The translations under genes were made by a program, and so were the position numbers. The notes beneath the pieces are model-generated. The model was not told the DNA's origin. It saw only the letters and a program-made list of their open reading frames with translations, and ran no database searches. Shown in pieces: positions 55,801 through 63,800 of a stretch of 64,000 nucleotides of DNA (position 1 is the stretch's first letter; the number at the start of each line of letters is the position of its first letter). Origin of the DNA: Lottia gigantea (Eukaryota > Mollusca > Gastropoda > Lottiidae); contig NW_008708797.1 in NCBI RefSeq assembly GCF_000327385.1, positions 2,508,838-2,572,837 on the forward strand, in the 5' to 3' direction.

Positions 55801-58577
55801 TTTAGTATGAGTTATTGTCCTTGTTCTTGAAAACGCATTCAATTTTTAGCTCGTAAACACTCTAAAAGCACAATTCTTGATGGATTTTGACGAAAGTTGA
55901 TGTGAGATCACCCAAGGATGAACCCTATTGAAAATCAGAAAAATTGAACAATATTCAGATGAGTTATTGCCCTTGTTCATCAAAATGCATCCAATTTTTA
56001 GCTCGAAAACACTGTAAAAGGCATGATTCTTGAAGGACTTTGACGAAACTTGTGTTTGTTATCACCAAAGGATAAACCCTATTGAAAATTTTTAGAATGA
56101 GTTATTTGCCTTCTAGAGTTTTCACAAGCTAAAAATTTAACATGTTTTCAAGAACAAGGGCAGTAACTCATACTCAATATTATTCAGTATCGCCCTTGAG
56201 TTTAAAAGAAGTGTATGACTGAAGGTTGAATATTTCATGCTGGTGATAGTTACTGTACTGCCAAATATTTGTATTCAAAATCAAAGCTGCCAGTTGGCAT
56301 ATATTAATTTGGTGTGATCATTTATATTGATGAGATCTTGGACAAGTTGGGACTTAATGATTTTTCGATAAATGGTTTTTGAGCTATACCCCTTGACTTG
56401 GAAAAAATGGTTCAAAATTAATTCCTGAACACAATAGAACTGAACTACAGATTTCTATTGATTTTTATGATGAATGAAATGAAATTAATGGAGTCTTTTT
56501 ATTTATATTGATGAGATCTTGGTCAAGTTCACAATTAACAATTTTTTGCCCTATTAGAGCTGTGTGATTTAATAATTTGTTGTATTTGGGTTATTGATAT
56601 TGATTTTAAAAAATTTTGCGGAATTACTCAGCATAAATAACGGGCAGTAAATATATAATAATATTTATATATCATTGAAATTCGTACTTAAGTAAGTCAC
56701 TTGCCTGGCAAGCTATCTTCTTTTCCATGTGTCTTTTCTTAATTGTCCAAGTTTAGTAGGTATGCAGGCTGGAAATGGCTCTGTTGTCTGAAGATTGCAT
56801 AGCATGATTCTCTGGGTAACAACATGTTTTTTTCTTGTTCTGTTTAGTGTTTCTATATAGCTTTGCAATTGCTGTAATGAGCACTATTCAACAGTGAAAT
56901 TATTTTATTATTGTATGTCTTTTTATACGCCCACATGAATATGTGGTCGTATATTGTCGTTGTCCCTGTCCGTCGGTCCGTCCGTCAACATTTCTTGTGA
57001 GCAATATAGAGACTACAGTTTTTGTCTGATTTTGATAAAACTTGGTGTGATGCTTAAGATTGATAAGATCTCGGTCAAGTTCAAATTTGACATATTTTAG
57101 ATGAACGGTTTTTTGAGTTATTGCCCTTGACTTTGTTAAAACACGTCGAAATTTGTTAAATATAGTTCATGAGCAGGATTGAAGCTACAGTTTTCATCCG
57201 ATTCTGATGAAACTTGGCATAATCATTGGAATTCATATAAGGTCTCGAACAAGTTATAACTTGACGCATTTTCGATGAACGGTTTTTGAGTTATTGCCCT
57301 TGACTTTGTTAAAACGTGTCAAAATTTGTTAAAAATAGTTTGTGAGCAGGATTGAAGCTACAGTTTTCAACCGATTCTGATGAAACTTGGTGTGATCATT
57401 GGAATTGATAAGATCTTGGACAAATTCTAACTTCACGCATTTTCGATGAATGGTTTTTTGAGTTATTGCCCTTGACTTTGTTAAAACGTGTCGAAATTTG
57501 TTAAAAATAGTTCGTGAGCAGGATTGAAGCTACAGTTTTCAACCAATTCTGATGAAACATAGTGTGATCATTGGAATTGATAAGATCTCGGACAAGTTCT
57601 AACTTGAAGCATTTTCGATGAATGGTTATTGCCCTTTACTTTGTTAAAACGTGTCAAAGTTTGTTCGTGAGCACAATAGAAGCTACAGTTTTCAACTGAT
57701 TCTGATGAAACTTGGTGTGATCATTGAAATTGATAAGATCTCGGACAAGTTTTAACTTGACGCATTTTCGCTGAACGGTTTTTGAGTTATTGCCCTTGAC
57801 TTTGTAAAAACGCATCAAAATGTGTTGGTGAGCACTATAGAAGCTACAGTTTTCAACCAAATTTGATCAAACTTTTTATGATCATTGGAATTGATAAGAT
57901 CTTGGACAAGTTCTAACTTAAGGTATTTTCAATGAACGCTTTCGGAGTTTTTGCCCTTGACTTTGTAAAACGTGTCAAAATTTGTTTGTGAGCACAATAG
58001 AAGCTACAGTTTTCAACCGATTTTGATGAAACTTGGTGTGATCATTGGAATTGATAAGATCTCGGACAAGTTCTAACTTGAGATATTTTTGATGAACTTT
58101 TTTTGAGTTATTGCCCTTGACTTTGTAAACATGCGTCAAAAGTTGTTTTTTGCCCTTGATTAGAGCTGTGTGATTTAATTGTTTGTTGTATTTGGGTTAT
58201 TGATATTGATTTTAAAAAATTTTGTGGAATTACTCAGCATAAATAACTGGCATATATATATGTAATTGAATTCAAACTAATAAAATTTCTTCAATATGAG
58301 AAAATTCATACTTTAGTCACTAAAGGCTGTTTTAGCCATTCTGACAGCTGCCAGTGGGCGTATGTTACATTGCCTCGCAAGCTAGCTTCTATTATATGGC
58401 AGTCTTAAGAAAAGATAAGTCGTTATTTTAGCTTTCAAATGAGGATAATTTTGGAATGTGTCCCATTTTTTGGTAACAATAGGTGTGTTTTAAAGTTGGA
58501 GACAATTTTTTTCTTGGTACATTGTAGGGAGTCATCTGGTTATGGTAACTGGAGGAAGAAATTCTGATGAAGAATAA
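28895..58577 (+). CDS. SORCS: SorCS-type VPS10 domain sorting receptor
   Basis: Twenty-six exons, all phase-consistent: 28895-29233, 32755-32822, 34820-34913, 37432-37587, 37743-37813, 38052-38116, 38836-38957, 39138-39227, 39975-40139, 40491-40646, 40974-41150, 41424-41524, 41849-41956, 43704-43827, 46315-46445, 47434-47550, 49799-49970, 50210-50393, 50812-50957, 51309-51444, 51769-51884, 52134-52244, 53028-53139, 54755-54875, 55151-55314 and 58528-58577; 1131 aa. Order: signal peptide (MKMIVQCLLLSTFIILCHS), propeptide ending at furin site RTKR (78-81), and a VPS10 propeller with Asp-boxes SKDYGSTY, SKDFGKTW, SFDKGGMW, SRNGGVTW and SYDQGNNW. Then a 10CC module (about 613-725), two PKD-like domains (about 735-907, with YTWNFGDNQ and FVWTWGDE), a membrane-proximal domain, TM (about 1038-1059) and a 72-aa acidic tail ending GGRNSDEE. 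PKD plus short tail indicates SorCS, not sortilin or SorLA. Members sort cargo between Golgi, surface and endosomes. The upstream in-frame ATG at 28799 would bury the signal peptide, so I start at 28895. Confidence 0.93.
29501..29932. mobile_element. MITE in SorCS intron 1
   Basis: The left end CAGGGGTCGACACTAGAACT and the right end (inverted) CAGGGGTCTACACTGAACTT bound 432 bp. Inside, ACTAGTCCGACCGGACAAGT and related blocks also recur inverted. The ends resemble hAT MITEs, but no clear 8-bp duplication is visible. Confidence 0.7.
29990..30096 (+). repeat. Dispersed repeat shared with 25862-25975
   Basis: TTTGAAGGCTCAAATTTAG and ACTGATTGGCTTAGCTA match the intergenic copy. It is followed directly by a hAT MITE. 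Confidence 0.55.
30105..30473. mobile_element. hAT-type MITE with a perfect 8-bp target duplication
   Basis: The ends TAGGGCTGCAACAATTC and, inverted, TAGGGCTGCAACGATTC enclose 369 bp, flanked on both sides by TTACACAT (30097-30104 and 30474-30481). It has no coding content and lies in SorCS intron 1. Confidence 0.92.
31011..31989 (+). mobile_element. Mosaic tandem-repeat element, copy 4 (different core, opposite orientation)
   Basis: The left end TAGCTTGCCAGGCAAGGTAA and right end GTGGGCGTATAAAAATTC are those of the family. The core consists of five units whose CACAATATAGC motif falls at 31071, 31261, 31450, 31620 and 31790, giving periods of 190, 189, 170 and 170 bp. This core differs from that of the other copies. 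It is the only intronic copy in the opposite orientation to its host gene. Confidence 0.8.
33712..34192 (+). mobile_element. 5'-truncated LINE, C-terminal reverse-transcriptase tail
   Basis: The frame reads IQFKILLLTFKCINDIAPHY, SSLLEMYTPSRTLRSSS, ALKLWNVLPFNIR and FKSLLKTFLFKKAFNL. This pattern is typical of the C-terminal end of CR1/L2/Rex-type non-LTR retrotransposons. A 3' UTR ending GGCGCTCTATAAGTGTCC plus an AAT repeat closes the copy. It is truncated at the 5' end, as is usual after target-primed insertion. It lies in SorCS intron 2. Confidence 0.85.
35090..35545. repeat. Degenerate AT-rich minisatellite
   Basis: Variants of TTTAGTACCATAATTATATA, GGATATTTAGTAG and AAAGATTAGGATATTTA repeat with irregular spacing in SorCS intron 3, running up to the start of a mosaic repeat. 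Confidence 0.7.
35549..36722 (-). mobile_element. Mosaic tandem-repeat element, composite copy 5
   Basis: Two nested or adjacent members, both in minus orientation. One right-end-like start lies at 35549 and another at 35869 (CACCCACATGAAATGGGG). Left-end sequences appear at 36533-36556 (GGGCGTATATTACCTTGCCT) and 36693-36722 (GTTACCTTGCCTGACAAGCT). One core type has CTTGGTGTGAATGTTC, the other ATTTGGTGTGATCATTTA. It lies in SorCS intron 3. Confidence 0.7.
37704..37721. repeat. TA microsatellite
   Basis: A short pure (TA)n run lies in SorCS intron 4, about 20 bp before exon 5. Confidence 0.8.
38130..38780. repeat. Minisatellite in SorCS intron 6
   Basis: Units built on TTACATCACAGAATGACTTT and ACAGAATTACTCTAATCATA repeat irregularly (roughly 35-60 bp) over 650 bp and stop just before exon 7. 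Confidence 0.75.
39364..39905 (-). mobile_element. Mosaic tandem-repeat element, copy 6
   Basis: It starts TATTGTCGTCTGCCCCTGTC and ends GTGGGCGTATCTTGCTAGGC. About three diverged core units carry TTGGTGTGATCATTTA and TTATTGCCCTTGACTTA. The left-end palindrome is damaged, which suggests an older copy. It lies in SorCS intron 8. Confidence 0.7.
42085..43475. repeat. TA-rich minisatellite split by a Tc1-like element
   Basis: The unit TATTCATATATATATAGTAT plus AAG (about 25 bp) repeats at 42085-42193 and again at 43186-43475, in SorCS intron 13. The two blocks are one array interrupted at 42195-43185. Confidence 0.85.
42195..43185 (-). mobile_element. Truncated Tc1/mariner-type transposon
   Basis: The inverted ends AACTTGTGTCCAAAAGAAAC and AACTAGTGTCCAAAAGAAAC each abut a TA dinucleotide. 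The minus strand encodes a helix-turn-helix half (MPRLTAIERERAVGMVQQGA, RPRSGRPRVTTPHEDRYIRV) from about 42905 to 42590. After one frame change, RHRNNRLIWARRVRRWQRRD and MFSDESRF follow, containing the first catalytic Asp. The reading ends near 42310, and the second Asp and the final acidic residue are absent. At 991 bp it is shorter than a full Tc1 element and cannot be autonomous. Confidence 0.88.
43896..46168 (-). mobile_element. Mosaic tandem-repeat element, copy 7 (longest, interrupted)
   Basis: It starts TTTTTATACGCCTACATGAA and ends GGGCGTATATTACCTTGCCT followed by GGCAAGCTATCTT. Core units (CTCGTAAACACTCTAGAAGG, ACCCAAGGATAAACCCTA) occur at 43970-44500 and again at 44880-45070. About 370 bp of unrelated sequence sits between them. 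The section 45070-46000 is largely non-repetitive. It lies in SorCS intron 14 and ends 146 bp before exon 15. Confidence 0.75.
46446..47370 (+). repeat. 47-bp minisatellite derived from the end of SorCS exon 15 and its splice donor
   Basis: The last 40 or so bases of exon 15 (CATACTGTCTGCCCCTGTCA through GATTATGAATG) and the donor GTAAGTATT form the repeat unit. Unit boundaries fall at 46446, 46493, 46540, 46587 and on to 47010, exactly every 47 nt for twelve steps. Shorter, degenerate units continue to about 47370. Most units keep a GT at the donor position; those at 46634 and 46822 have lost it. The array lies entirely within intron 15. Confidence 0.92.
48117..49100 (-). mobile_element. Mosaic tandem-repeat element, copy 8
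   Basis: It starts TTTTTATACGCCCACATGAA. About five core units of the type TTCAACCGATTCTGATGAAA, CTTGGTGTGATCATTGGAAT and GATAAGATCTCGGACAAGTT follow. It ends at CTGCCAGTGCGCAAGCTATC, with the GTATATTACCTTGCCTGG part deleted. It lies in SorCS intron 16. Confidence 0.75.
49311..49440. repeat. Dispersed repeat shared with 52387-52525
   Basis: GATTTTGTACAAACATACTG, GCTGAACTGAAGAAGGTTT and GGGGCTTAATTCTCACTTG recur at 52387-52525 in the same orientation. The class is unknown. It is followed at 49478-49640 by two tandem copies of a GACCTTRGCAATCT-containing unit. Confidence 0.7.
52387..52525. repeat. Dispersed repeat shared with 49311-49440
   Basis: This second copy of the repeat lies in SorCS intron 22, about 80-85% similar by eye. 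Confidence 0.7.
53187..53358. repeat. Palindromic foldback of about 170 bp
   Basis: TTACTTTCAACGTTTCAATG and TTCTCACAC pair with GTGTGAGAACAACATTG and AAACGTTGAAAGTAA. The outer parts (ACAATTTTATTGATGAATAC against its complement) extend the stem. The loop is about 18 nt around CTTCATCAGGAAT. It lies in SorCS intron 23. Hairpins with this motif occur at the ends of some retroelements; the class is not assigned. Confidence 0.65.
53936..54413. mobile_element. Possible MITE
   Basis: TTGTGCCCAACTGA near 53940 recurs inverted as TCAGTTGGGCACAA near 54398. Only this short inverted end is visible, with no target duplication. Confidence 0.3.
54493..54676 (+). mobile_element. 5'-truncated SINE
   Basis: Core GACAATAAACCGAGGCTACA, then CGCAGTCCTGGCAAAATGTC, and tail GTGCAGAAAAGTAGGATGTA with an ATTTC-type end. 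It matches the 3' two thirds of the SINE at 61362-61702. The tRNA-related head is missing. It lies in SorCS intron 23. Confidence 0.8.
55616..56720 (-). mobile_element. Mosaic tandem-repeat element, copy 9 (composite)
   Basis: It starts TTTTTATACGCCCACATGAA. Core units of the AATTCTTGACGGATTTTGAC type run to about 56300. Then comes a stretch of the other core type (TTGGTGTGATCATTTATATT), and the end CTTGCCTGGCAAGCTATCTT at about 56718. The switch suggests recombination between subfamilies. It lies in SorCS intron 25. Confidence 0.75.
56922..58389 (-). mobile_element. Mosaic tandem-repeat element, copy 10
   Basis: It starts TTTTTATACGCCCACATGAA. Seven or so ~165-bp units (GAAGCTACAGTTTTCAACCG, GATCATTGGAATTGATAAGA, GAGTTATTGCCCTTGACTTT) follow. 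It ends GGGCGTATGTTACATTGCCT. It lies in SorCS intron 25, 138 bp from the last exon. Confidence 0.8.
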
Positions 58578-59015
58578 AACAGCATGATTATAGGTTGTGA
58601 TCACAAATCTTCAACACAAAACCATTTATTCTGAAGCTTCAACACAATTCAGCTTATAGGAAATGACAAAGCAGAAACCTTAAGATGCTGCTTCCATTAG
58701 TTTTCTTAAAGAAAAACTGGTCGTGTGTAAAGTTTGTAGTTAATCATTGAAGGAGATGTATATATATTTGTTTGACTATTTAATAGTTTTTTTTAATATC
58801 ATTTTTCATTTTAAGCAATTTTTGTTAATTTAATCTCAAGAAGCCAGTTTAAGCTTTTAGTGTACAAATCTTATCTTGGATCGCTTGAGATCCTTACAGG
58901 ATAGGGACATAGCTAAAAGTCATATTTGTTGCTTCTCTTTTGTAAACTGAGACAATTTAGAATAATTGTTTTAATTTGTTTTAATTATCCATTGAGATAA
59001 TATTTCTTTAAGAAA

Positions 59016-59021
59016 AATAAA
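59016..59021 (+). other. Candidate SorCS polyadenylation signal
   Basis: AATAAA lies about 440 bp after the SorCS stop codon, in the first hexamer of that form downstream. A longer 3' UTR cannot be excluded. Confidence 0.45.
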
Positions 59022-59476
59022 CATCTCAATAGAGATATTGATGTTCTGTAAATAATTTGTATTTTGAAATAGTTAATATTGTTTAATTCCAAAATTTTAT
59101 GTATATTTATAAGTATCTGGGCCCCCTTTCTCAATAATTAGCATGACTTAAGACTGAACGTAAAATTGTCGTAAGTTATCGATTACGTGTGTTTCTCAAG
59201 ACTATTGAAAGTGTCATGAATAATATTATGATAAGAATGGGAGTACAAAATTTGACATGACACAAATATTTATTTGACATATCATCTATATTGTCTGATT
59301 GTTAATGTAATAGTTAAATCATGTTAAGTAAACTTTTAGAGAAGTGGGTGGAGGGAGTGAAGTGAGTGGGTATTTGATGACCATTATGTATGGTTTTCAG
59401 TGTTATTATACAACTGTGATACTTGAATCTTATGACCCTCCATTAATTAACACAATTTGTATACTTTAACATATTG

Positions 59477-59931
59477 TGGGTGACCGCTTGAAACCTCGTA
59501 TATGCTGTGTTTGGTCATTTTGACTTTTTGATACCGTACGAAAGCTCGTAAAAGCACGGATCTTATGAACAAATCCTCGTATTCTTAGCTTGATTCTAAA
59601 TAACTCAAAAAGCGCTAATTAAATAACACGTATATAAACAGTCAGATTTAAAACCTCTTTAAATATATTATTATACGAGGTTGAATGTTCCTTTTCTGCG
59701 TATGAAGATGAAAAACCTCGTATTCTGTATTATTATACGAGTTTTTGGTTTTTGGTGATTTCGAATTGTTATACGAGGTTTATATTTTCCAAGAATGAAA
59801 ACCACGTATAGCGGTAAAAAAAATAATCAAAAAGATTTTAACAAAATACGCGTACAAATAGTTTGTTGCGTTTTTCTCGAAAAGTAATTCCGCGTCAGAT
59901 ATCGTTATACAAGGTTTCAAGCGGTCACCCA
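59477..59931. mobile_element. MITE downstream of SorCS
   Basis: The ends TGGGTGACCGCTTGAAACCT and, inverted, TGGGTGACCGCTTGAAACCT are identical over 20 bp, flanked by ATATTG on both sides. CCTCGTAT-type motifs recur internally in both directions. It has no coding content. Confidence 0.85.
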
Positions 59932-61115
59932 CGATATTGTGATGTTATATTGTTGTTTCAATAAGCAATTTTCTAAATATTGATTCTGCCTCGTATGGAT
60001 TAGACTGTGTTTATTGTAAGTTATCTATTGATATTATTAACTACAGTAGCACACAGAACTAATTAAAAGGCACATGTGCTTTCTGTTGAATCCGAGGCTC
60101 ATTTTTGACCTGTTGTGGATTTACATGTACATATCTCAATTTTAGTGAACAAACAGGACATCAATTTTGAATATATTTATATACTTGATCAGTCTATAAT
60201 TTGTTGAATCTCATGTCAATGTTTGTGCCTTTTTTTACTTATGACTTTTTTTTATATAATCAATTAAGTCTGAACTTTTTACACACATCCAGGGGCAGAC
60301 TGAGGAATTCAAGGGCACTACAATTCAGATTTCAAAATAAATTTGAATAAGCATGAATGAATTGAAAATATGATAGCCTATAATTCAATGAGAAAATCCT
60401 AGTAAAAGTAGGGTAAGGGGAAGAAAAGATTAGTTGACATTAGAGCCTAGAACTGCTCAGTTATCCCCTGCATACATCAGTTATTTATTCACATATATAA
60501 CTTTATTGCGACTATTGCCTTCAAAATTCACCACATTTTTTGTCCCTTCTATATAGCCGATCTTAGCTCATTTTACTGTTTACATTCCAGTGTTATTATT
60601 AAAAGTGTGTAGGTTATTTCTCTTCATATTGTTTATGTTAATTTCTGCTTCATTGTAGACAAACAGGCTTGTAATATCAAATTGATTACAAACTCTTTGT
60701 TAAAGCCAACCTTGTAATGTAATAGCTGATTAAAATGCAGATCTAGATGCCTCATTTGGTGTTTTTAAGCAAGTTACCAAGACATAACTTTAATACATGT
60801 GAACTAATGGTATTAAAAGAAGTTCATACTGCCAAAGCAAAAATAGTGGGCCAACTGTACAACTCAATGTTTTAATGAATATCCCAGAATATAAGGTAAT
60901 TCTGTTTCTGAACAGTCTGTTTCAAAAGGCACACATCCTTGAGAATAATTTTCCTTTTATTACATGTGAATTAGTGGGTTTTATTAGCAGAAAGATTGAG
61001 GATTTGATTGGGTGTAGATTCAGAGTGACTGCTTTTAACCACTTGGCTTTTGATTTTGTGTAAATTATATCAGTTAAAGGTTAATAAACACCAAATTTAA
61101 CCAGTTAATCCTTAT

Positions 61116-62301
61116 TTTTTACGCCCACATGAAATAAGGGGCATAAATTGTCAGCCATGTCCATCCGTCCACAATTGCTCGTAAACACTCTACAAGGCAC
61201 AATTCTTGACCAATTTCAACGAAACTTGGTAAAATTGTAATTACCCAAGGATGAAACCTATTGAAAATCAGAAAAATCGAAAAATATTTAGTATGAGTTA
61301 TTGCCCTTTTTCCTAAAACACTCGTAAACACTCCAGAAGACACAAATTTGAAGGATTTAGAAATGAAATGAATCGAGTTTTACGTCCTACTTTTCTGCAC
61401 CATGTGGATTACACCATGCAGGGTGCGATGAGGGAAATTTTGCCAGGACAGCGGCATAAGCCTGCTCTTCTTCGATTTCCAATTGTCGAGGGATACCCAG
61501 CCTGTAGCACACGAGGCCTCGGTTATGTCTCATCCAAACAACTAGACGCTTTTTCCATGTCAGCCTCTCTTACCTGCATCACTGACAGGGGGAAACCGGG
61601 TTGAAAAATCAGAAGGGATTATCTAGACCTATTCCGGGATTGAACCCTGGACCTTCAGGTTAGCGAGCAAGCGTCTAACTCACTGAGCCACCGCGGCTCA
61701 ATGAAGGATTTAGATGGAACTTGGTATGAGTATTAGTAATCACCCAAGGATGAACTCTATTGAAAATCAGAATAATCGAAAAATAATTAGTACGAGTTAT
61801 TGCCCTTGTTCTTGACACGCGATTAATTTTAAGCTCGTAAATGCTCTAGGTTCAATTATCGACAGATTTTGCGAAATTTGGTTCGAGTGTTTGTTGTCAC
61901 CTAAGGATGAGCCCTATTGAAAATCAGAAAATTAATTCGTATGAGTTATTGCCCTTGTTCTTGAAAATGCGTTGAATTTGTAGCATATAAACACTCTGAA
62001 AGGCACAATTCTTGATGGATTTTGATGAAACTTAGTGTGGGCGTATGTAATGAACTCTATTGAAAATCAGAAACCGAAAAATATTATTGTCCTGGTTCTG
62101 TAAACACTCTAGAAGGCCAAATTCTTCACAGGTTTTGATGAAACTTGGTAATATTATTCAGTATCGCCTCAAAAGTTCAAAAGTGTATGTCTGAAGGTTG
62201 AATATTTCATACAGGTAATTGTTACTGTACTGCCAAATATTTTAATTTAAAATCAAAGCTGCGAGGGGGCGTATATTACCTTGCCTGGCAAGCTATCTTT
62301 C
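61116..62301 (-). mobile_element. Mosaic tandem-repeat element, copy 11 (interrupted by a SINE)
   Basis: It starts TTTTTTACGCCCACATGAAA and ends GGGCGTATATTACCTTGCCT followed by GGCAAGCTATCTT. Four or so core units of the GCACAATTCTTGAC type are present. A SINE at 61362-61702 splits one unit. Confidence 0.8.
61362..61702 (-). mobile_element. Full-length tRNA-derived SINE with a 12-bp target duplication
   Basis: Minus strand: the head GCCGCGGTGGCTCAGTGAGT has an A-box-like TGGCTCAGTGAG, followed by a B-box-like GGTTCAATCCC. A central domain around GAGACATAACCGAGGCCTC and a tail GTGCAGAAAAGTAGGACGTA follow. GAAGGATTTAGA occurs on both sides (61350-61361 and 61703-61714). It was inserted into mosaic copy 11 and so is younger. 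Confidence 0.9.
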
Positions 62302-62625
62302 AATGTGCACCCATGTGTGTGTAAAGGGACAAGAAATGAGGATAAACCGTTGTCTTGGTGACTTATCCAAATATCGGCCATCTTCCATGAAATAAAGGAA
62401 TTACAGTGGTCAAAGAATCCTTGATTTTACTGATCCACATCCCAGACAACTCTGCCAATTTTCAGGACTTAGTTTGCAACCTTTTTATATTCCCTTAAAA
62501 CTGTTGTCAATGTACTACCTATCCCCTTTCCAAACATTAACCGTTACATATATTACAAAATCTATCCAATAAGGGCATTTCAGGAGCTAGTATGAAAAAC
62601 AATTTTTCTTTACAATTTTTTTAAT

Positions 62626-63800
62626 TTAAGAGGTTTCCATAATAGATTCTTCAGTGTGTTTTCCTTTATCAGCCAAACCTTTACGGGAAGCAGCTTTACG
62701 TTCTAGAATCTTCTTCCTATCTTTATCCATTTTCAATTTTACAACAACAACCTGAAAATAAATATGAATCGTTTAAAACACAAATCGCCTTATTTCATAC
62801 TCAAGATATTACCAAAATATTGTGCAAAATTTCAACTAAAGACGGTTTGACAATGAAGTGACAACAATATGTCCATTTTCATTTCAACAATGCCCTTTAC
62901 TAGTGAGAAGCATTCAAATCGAAACTTTATCATCATGCTTCTTAAAAAATAGCTTGCCACGTAGGGTAATATATGCCCAAAGGTAGCTTTGATATAAAAA
63001 TAAAATAAAAATAAATAAAAATATTTGACTGTACAGTACCAATCACCGAAAAGATTTGTCAAAAGAATCTAGCCTCTTATATTGCGTTCAAAAAGTTGAG
63101 GCAGCTCAACTTCAAACCGTTCTTCGAGACTGGTTTATATTTTTTTTGTGGGCGTTCAGACGGTTAAGCCAGCTTGGATATTGACCTGGATTTCATCGGA
63201 AAGTTCAGAGGTCATAATGCCGTTACGCATGCGCATTATGTATAAACGACAATGGCGGAAAATTGTTAAGAGTAATGCGCACGCGCAAATATCCGCCTTG
63301 TTGTTAGCCAGTTGCATTCAGAGGGACAAGCTAAGCTGCCTTAACATTCCAAGACAAGTTTCGAGCCACCTCCAAAGTAGGTGCAAGTTAAGGCAGCTTA
63401 ATTTCAACCTATCGCGTTCAGACGACTAAAAAAATGGGCTCGAAGAACGGTTTGAAGTTAAGCTGCCTTAACTTTAGTCGTCTGGATGCATTATTAGTGT
63501 TATGAGATAAAAAATAGCGATGTCATCGTAACATGCTCACATTTGTAATGGCAGCTAATTTGTCCAGGAGGTTGACAAGAGTTATCAGTAAATGAATGTT
63601 CTGTATGGGCGTATAAAAAGGTGAAAACTCCAATGAGCTATGATTAGCTTACAACTTACTTTTGATGGATGAATACCAACATGAACTGTAGCTCCATTAG
63701 CTTTCTCACGTTGAATTCTTTCAACATAGATAACATACTTCTTTCTGTAAACTTGTGTAACTTTACCAACTTGTTGCCCTTTGTAATGGCCTCTAACAAC
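62626..63800 (-). CDS. RPL26: 60S ribosomal protein L26 (uL24), last two exons
   Basis: Exon 63800-63660 encodes [20 protein letters not shown] and continues through [18 protein letters not shown] to IHPSK. Exon 62751-62626 encodes [20 protein letters not shown] through [12 protein letters not shown] and a TAA stop. The junction is phase 0. These 88 residues match the C-terminal part of eukaryotic RPL26, a component of the large ribosomal subunit near the exit tunnel with a KOW-type fold. The N-terminal exon (about 55-57 residues in the family) is not found up to 64000 and should lie beyond the right edge. The C-terminal tail after ERKA is less conserved, as usual. ATTAAA at 62624-62619, just after the stop, is a weak candidate poly(A) signal. 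Confidence 0.95.
62950..63618 (+). mobile_element. Mosaic tandem-repeat element, copy 12 (carrying a MITE)
   Basis: The left end TAGCTTGCCACGTAGGGTAA is diverged, and the right end is TATGGGCGTATAAAAAGG. Almost no core units remain; the interior is mostly the MITE at 63083-63490. It lies in the last RPL26 intron. Confidence 0.7.
63083..63490. mobile_element. MITE (possibly nested) in the RPL26 intron
   Basis: The inverted ends share AACTTCAAACCGTTCTTCGA and a GGCAGCT block. A second set of GCGTTCAGACG-type ends lies inside, near 63153 and 63416, suggesting one copy within another. The ORF at 63148-63429 is a by-product. Confidence 0.7.

Larger units (their letters stand above)
58578..62625. 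other. Convergent intergenic region between SorCS and RPL26
   Basis: The 4 kb between stop codons includes the SorCS 3' UTR, a MITE (59477-59931) and mosaic copy 11 with a SINE inside. ORFs here (such as 60875-61063) show no domain and no splice partners. I see no further gene. Confidence 0.6.

Noticed and set aside
60875-61063. 62-codon ORF downstream of SorCS
   Set aside because: No domain or conserved neighbour; expected by chance in AT-rich DNA.
63148-63429. 93-codon ORF in the RPL26 intron
   Set aside because: It sits wholly inside a MITE with inverted ends; no domain is seen.
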